Origin: Clostridia bacterium
GTDB lineage: Bacteria; Bacillota; Clostridia; Oscillospirales; Acutalibacteraceae
Length of the DNA stretch: 64,000 nt
Reading direction: 5' to 3'
Assembly: GCA_017407755.1 (NCBI GenBank)
Contig: JAFQVY010000010.1
Location: forward strand, 124,001-188,000
The position numbers were made by a program, and so were the translations under genes. Of the stretch, positions 60,300 to 64,000 are shown in pieces (positions within the stretch are counted from its first letter, which is position 1; each line of letters begins with the position of its first letter). A model generated the notes under the pieces. It searched no databases and was not told the DNA's origin. It saw only the letters and a list, made by a program, of their open reading frames with translations.

Positions 60300-60884
60300 A
60301 TGAGTTCATTAGTTCCTTATGTTGTGGAACAAACAAGCCGTGGTGAGCGTTCCTATGATATTTTTTCACGCTTACTTAACGACAGAATTATTATGCTTAA
60401 CGACGAAGTAAACAGTGCTACCGCAAGCTTGGTTGTAGCTCAGCTTTTGTACCTTGAGGGTCAGGACAGCTCCAAGGACATCAGCCTTTACATCAATAGC
60501 CCCGGCGGTTCTGTTACAGACGGTTTAGCTATCTACGACACAATGCAGTATATCAAGTGCGATGTTTCAACTATCTGTATGGGTATGGCGGCTTCTATGG
60601 GTGCATTCCTGCTTTCAGCAGGCACCAAGGGCAAGCGTTATGCTTTACCTAATGCCGATATTATGATTCACCAGCCCAGCGGCGGTGCCCGCGGTCAGGC
60701 TACTGACATTGAAATTCATGCAAATCATATCCTCAGAACCAAGAAGAAGTTAAATGAAATCTTAGCGGCTAACACAGGTCAGCCCTTTGATGTAATTGCA
60801 AGGGATACCGAGCGTGACAATTTTATGTCGGCACAAGAGGCACTTGAATACGGCCTTATCGACAAGGTACTTGACAAAAGATAA
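60300..60884 (+). CDS. clpP: ATP-dependent Clp protease proteolytic subunit
   Basis: A 194-residue serine protease forming a double heptamer ring. The catalytic triad is S99 (GMAASMGA), H124 (MIHQPSGG) and D173 (in the ERDNFMS segment). AAGGAGAT precedes the ATG at 60300; an earlier in-frame ATG at 60267 lacks a ribosome-binding site. tig-clpP-clpX is a conserved operon. Confidence 0.97.
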   Translation: MSSLVPYVVEQTSRGERSYDIFSRLLNDRIIMLNDEVNSATASLVVAQLLYLEGQDSSKDISLYINSPGGSVTDGLAIYDTMQYIKCDVSTICMGMAASMGAFLLSAGTKGKRYALPNADIMIHQPSGGARGQATDIEIHANHILRTKKKLNEILAANTGQPFDVIARDTERDNFMSAQEALEYGLIDKVLDKR

Positions 60885-60899
60885 TAAAGAGGTTTAATT

Positions 60900-62165
60900 A
60901 TGCCTAATAACAAAGACAATAACGAGGTTTATTGTTCCTTTTGCGGCAAACCACAGGGTATGGTGGGAAAGCTGATTGCAGGTAACGGCGTTTATATTTG
61001 TGACCAGTGTATTGAGCTTTGCAAGTCCATTCTTGACGAAGGAGTTTTAGAGCCTCAGGCTATAAATAACGAAATTGACGTTGCTACGCTTCTTAAACCA
61101 CAAGAGATTAAAGCTATTCTTGACGAATATGTAATCGGTCAGGATAAAGCAAAAATCACTCTGAGTGTTGCGGTTTACAATCACTACAAAAGAGTCTTCA
61201 ACGAAGATGACGATATCGAATTTAATAAAAGCAACGTTTTGCTTTTGGGGCCTACGGGTGTTGGCAAAACATTGCTTGCACAAACCTTAGCAAAAGCTTT
61301 GGATGTACCCTTTGCAATTGCTGATGCCACCACTCTTACGGAAGCAGGCTATGTAGGTGAGGATGTTGAAAATATCCTTTTAAAGCTTATTCAGGCTGCC
61401 GACTATGATATAGAAAAGGCTCAGCACGGTATCATCTATATTGATGAGATTGACAAGATTTCAAGAAAATCAGAAAATCCATCTATTACAAGAGATGTCA
61501 GTGGCGAAGGCGTACAGCAGTCCCTTCTTAAAATGATTGAAGGTACTGTTGCCAATGTACCGCCTCAGGGCGGCAGAAAGCACCCTCAGCAGGAATTTAT
61601 TCAGATTGACACAACAAATATTCTCTTTATTTGCGGCGGTGCCTTTGACGGACTTGAAAAGGTTATTGAAAAGCGCATCGGTTCATCGTCCTTGGGTTTT
61701 GAAGCTAATATTATCGATAAGAAAACATTAGACCAGACTTATTGGATGGAAAACGTAATCGCCAAAGATTTAGTGAAATTCGGTCTTATTCCCGAGCTTG
61801 TTGGCCGTCTTCCTGTAATTACCGCTTTAAGCGGTCTTGACGAAGAGTCGTTGGTAAAAATCCTTACAGAGCCTAAAAATTCACTTGTTAAGCAGTACAA
61901 AAAGCTTTTTGCTTTTGATGATGTAATGCTTGAATTTGAAGATAAGGCTTTAAAGGCAATTGCTAAAAAGGCGATTGATGCTCAGACAGGCGCAAGAGGC
62001 TTGCGAGGAATTTTGGAAAACGTTTTAACTCAACTTATGTTCGAAGTTCCTTCCGATGAAACCATTGAAAAAATTCTTATTACAGAAGACTCTGTAAAGA
62101 ATGGGGCAGACCCCAAAATCTTCAGAAACAATGGCAAACTTACTGATGAAGTAAAAGCTTGCTAA
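60900..62165 (+). CDS. clpX: ATP-dependent Clp protease ATPase subunit ClpX
   Basis: A 421-residue unfoldase. The N-terminal zinc domain has CSFCGKPQ and CDQC. Walker A is GPTGVGKT, Walker B is [10 protein letters not shown], and the IGF-like ClpP-docking loop falls near [12 protein letters not shown]. It is followed by lon after a hairpin. Confidence 0.97.
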   Translation: MPNNKDNNEVYCSFCGKPQGMVGKLIAGNGVYICDQCIELCKSILDEGVLEPQAINNEIDVATLLKPQEIKAILDEYVIGQDKAKITLSVAVYNHYKRVFNEDDDIEFNKSNVLLLGPTGVGKTLLAQTLAKALDVPFAIADATTLTEAGYVGEDVENILLKLIQAADYDIEKAQHGIIYIDEIDKISRKSENPSITRDVSGEGVQQSLLKMIEGTVANVPPQGGRKHPQQEFIQIDTTNILFICGGAFDGLEKVIEKRIGSSSLGFEANIIDKKTLDQTYWMENVIAKDLVKFGLIPELVGRLPVITALSGLDEESLVKILTEPKNSLVKQYKKLFAFDDVMLEFEDKALKAIAKKAIDAQTGARGLRGILENVLTQLMFEVPSDETIEKILITEDSVKNGADPKIFRNNGKLTDEVKAC

Positions 62166-62174
62166 GTAGGCTAA

Positions 62175-62199
62175 GGCTGTGCGTTTTATTCGCACAGCC
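62175..62199 (+). other. intergenic hairpin between clpX and lon
   Basis: A perfect 9-bp GC-rich stem GGCTGTGCG/CGCACAGCC has a 7-base AT loop. No T-run follows, so transcription probably continues into lon with possible attenuation or processing. Confidence 0.6.
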
Positions 62200-62222
62200 A
62201 CGCTCATTTGAGGTAAAAATTT

Positions 62223-64000
62223 ATGACTAACTTAGAAAATATGATTATTGATGTTCCTGTTCTTCCTTTAAGAGGCATTGTTGTTTTTCCTAAGATGATG
62301 CTTCATTTTGACGTTGTAAGGAAAGAATCAATAGCTGCTATAAATAGAGCAATGACTGCTGACCAGCTTGTGTTTGCGGTTGCACAGGAAGACGCTTCCA
62401 AAAGCACAGTTGTAGCTTCAGACCTTTATCAGGTCGGCACAGTTTCAAAGGTTGTTCAGATGGTAAAGCAACCCGACGGATCCCTTCGTGTTGTACTTGA
62501 AGGTCTTTACCGTGCTGAAATCAAATACATTTCAGAAGGCAGAAGCGGCTTTCTTGCCGATATCATTAAAGCTGAAGAAACTGAGCCTGATAATTCTCTT
62601 AATGAGCTTGCGCTGGTTCGCTCTTTGAAGTCCTCTTTTGAAAGCTACGTTAAGCTTAACCCAAAGCTTCCTGCTGATATTATGTTTAAAATCGGACTTT
62701 CTGAAAATGCAGGGGAGCTTTCTGACTATATCGCAAGTAACATTGTTCTTGACTATAGAAAAAAGCAATCGGTCTTGGAGCAATTTGACTCAGTAAGCCG
62801 TATCGAATCCCTTATCGAACTTATAAACGATGAGCTTGTAATTCTTGAAATTGAGCGTGATATCAACGAGAGAACAAGGTCTAACATTGACCACAATCAA
62901 AGAGATATGTACCTTAGAGAAGAGCTCAGAGCTATACGCGAGGAATTAGGGGATTATGACGAAGCAGAGACTGATGATCTGAAAGAAAAAATCAAATCCC
63001 TTAAGTTAAAGCCTGAGATTGAGGAGTTGCTTCTTAAGGAATGCTCCAAAATGGAACGTATGCCTTATGGTTCTCAGGAGGCAGCATTAATAAAAACGTA
63101 TCTTGATACCTGCCTTGAGCTCCCTTGGAATACATACACAACAGAAAATATCGACCTTGACAGCGTAAGAAAAGAGTTGGATAAAAACCATTTCGGACTT
63201 ACTAAGGTTAAGGAAAGAATTATTGAATCCCTCGCAGTAAGAAAACTTAACCCTGACAGTAAAGGGAATATTCTCTGTCTTGTTGGCCCTCCCGGAATCG
63301 GTAAAACCTCTATAGCGGTGTCAGTTGGTGAAGCTATCGGCAGAAATACTGCCCGTATTTCTTTAGGCGGAGTCAAAGACGAGGCGGAAATCAGAGGACA
63401 TAGACGAACCTACCTTGCATCTATGCCCGGCAGAATTATTTCAGGCATTAAAAGAGCCAAAAGCTCTAATCCGCTTTTAGTCCTTGATGAAATCGATAAA
63501 CTTTCAAACGATTATAAAGGGGACCCTACATCAGCACTTCTTGAGGTGTTGGACAGTGAGCAGAATTTCGAATTCCACGACCATTATCTTGACATTCCTT
63601 ATGACTTGTCAAAGGTTATGTTTATCACTACCGCAAACGATTTACACGCTATTCCTGAGCCTCTGAGAGACAGAATGGATGTTATCGAGCTTCCTTCTTA
63701 CACCAGAGAAGAAAAGTTCCACATAGCCAAGAAACATCTGATTAAAAAGCAGTTGCAGGAAAACGGACTAACCGCTAAAAGCTTTAAGATTTCCGATTCT
63801 GCTATTTATTCCTTAATCGACTCATATACCAAAGAGGCTGGTGTTCGTTCGTTAGAGCGAATTATTGCCGGCGTAATGCGAAAATCTGCCGTGAAACTTG
63901 TTGATGGTGAAGAAAAAATCAAGGTTGATAAGAAAGACCTTGAAGCTATTCTTGGCCCTAAGAAATACCAGCTTGACCTTATCGAAAACAAGGACTTAGT
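62223..64000 (+). CDS. lon: ATP-dependent protease Lon (partial, cut by window end)
   Basis: The first 592 codons of a Lon protease. The N-terminal substrate domain starts with VPVLPLRGIVVFPKM. Coiled coil follows, then the AAA+ domain with Walker A GPPGIGKT near 355 and Walker B LLVLDEIDKL near 420. The protein runs off the window at the end of the AAA+ domain, so the proteolytic Ser-Lys domain is not seen. TGAGGT precedes the ATG. It follows clpX as in Bacillus. Confidence 0.95.
   Translation, partial: MTNLENMIIDVPVLPLRGIVVFPKMMLHFDVVRKESIAAINRAMTADQLVFAVAQEDASKSTVVASDLYQVGTVSKVVQMVKQPDGSLRVVLEGLYRAEIKYISEGRSGFLADIIKAEETEPDNSLNELALVRSLKSSFESYVKLNPKLPADIMFKIGLSENAGELSDYIASNIVLDYRKKQSVLEQFDSVSRIESLIELINDELVILEIERDINERTRSNIDHNQRDMYLREELRAIREELGDYDEAETDDLKEKIKSLKLKPEIEELLLKECSKMERMPYGSQEAALIKTYLDTCLELPWNTYTTENIDLDSVRKELDKNHFGLTKVKERIIESLAVRKLNPDSKGNILCLVGPPGIGKTSIAVSVGEAIGRNTARISLGGVKDEAEIRGHRRTYLASMPGRIISGIKRAKSSNPLLVLDEIDKLSNDYKGDPTSALLEVLDSEQNFEFHDHYLDIPYDLSKVMFITTANDLHAIPEPLRDRMDVIELPSYTREEKFHIAKKHLIKKQLQENGLTAKSFKISDSAIYSLIDSYTKEAGVRSLERIIAGVMRKSAVKLVDGEEKIKVDKKDLEAILGPKKYQLDLIENKDL

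Noticed and set aside
1-64000. CRISPR arrays, insertion sequences, prophage, attachment sites or replication origin
   Set aside because: No regularly spaced repeats, transposase or integrase motifs, terminal repeats or DnaA-box clusters were noticed.

Overview
The window looks like chromosomal DNA from a spore-forming, moderately low-GC Firmicute of the class Clostridia, most likely an Oscillospiraceae/Ruminococcus-type gut bacterium. The grounds are Bacillus/Clostridia gene order (infC-rpmI-rplT, dprA-topA-trmFO, plsX-rnc-smc-ftsY, yhbY-nadD-yqeK-rsfS, miaB-ymcA-mutS-mutL-miaA, sepF-ylmH-divIVA-ileS-lspA-rluD, rplS-lepB-ylqF-rnhB-yraN, tig-clpP-clpX-lon), a YunB sporulation protein, a CD1247-type protein, and a secreted dockerin protein with a starch-binding-like (X25-type) domain. 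The last recalls the amylosome of Ruminococcus bromii. The species call is an inference.

Layout. 1-0.8 kb: five tRNA genes (Arg, His, Lys, Gln on +; Gly on -) with readable promoters and terminators. 0.8-2.4 kb: a SecB-like chaperone divergent from the dockerin/X25 secreted protein, then tRNA-Ala. 2.4-15.1 kb is the most accessory part: a ClC antiporter, two flavoproteins, a small-multidrug-export-type membrane protein, VanZ-like and MATE proteins, a four-gene module (small membrane protein, M50 protease, TIGR03960-type radical SAM, DUF2344), tRNA-Ser, Nudix, tadA and a CPBP protease. 15.1-33.7 kb: translation factors, then replication, chromosome, tRNA-modification and NAD genes in tightly overlapping operons ending in leuS. 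33.7-37 kb: rpsU, an aminopeptidase, efp, a Cys/Asp-rich protein and yunB. 37-52.6 kb: mismatch repair, tRNA modification, the divisome cluster, ileS, lspA and rluD. 52.6-58.9 kb: rplS with a structured leader, lepB, ylqF, rnhB, yraN, a dipeptidase, thrC and a phosphoesterase. 58.9-64 kb: tig-clpP-clpX-lon; lon is cut by the window end.

Most of the window is core housekeeping, and no CRISPR array, insertion sequence, prophage or integrase was seen. No gene-free stretch exceeds 300 bases. Many sigma-A promoters could be read at 16-18 bp spacing. Two ribosomal operons carry structured autoregulatory-type leaders: infC, with an ATT start codon and a terminator/antiterminator pair, and rplS. The most interesting accessory locus is the highly expressed-looking dockerin-linker-X25 protein at 1423-2271. 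Other items for follow-up are the SecB-like gene in a Gram-positive setting, the Cys/Asp-rich protein at 35754, the yunB start embedded in a terminator hairpin, and paired palindromes before miaB.
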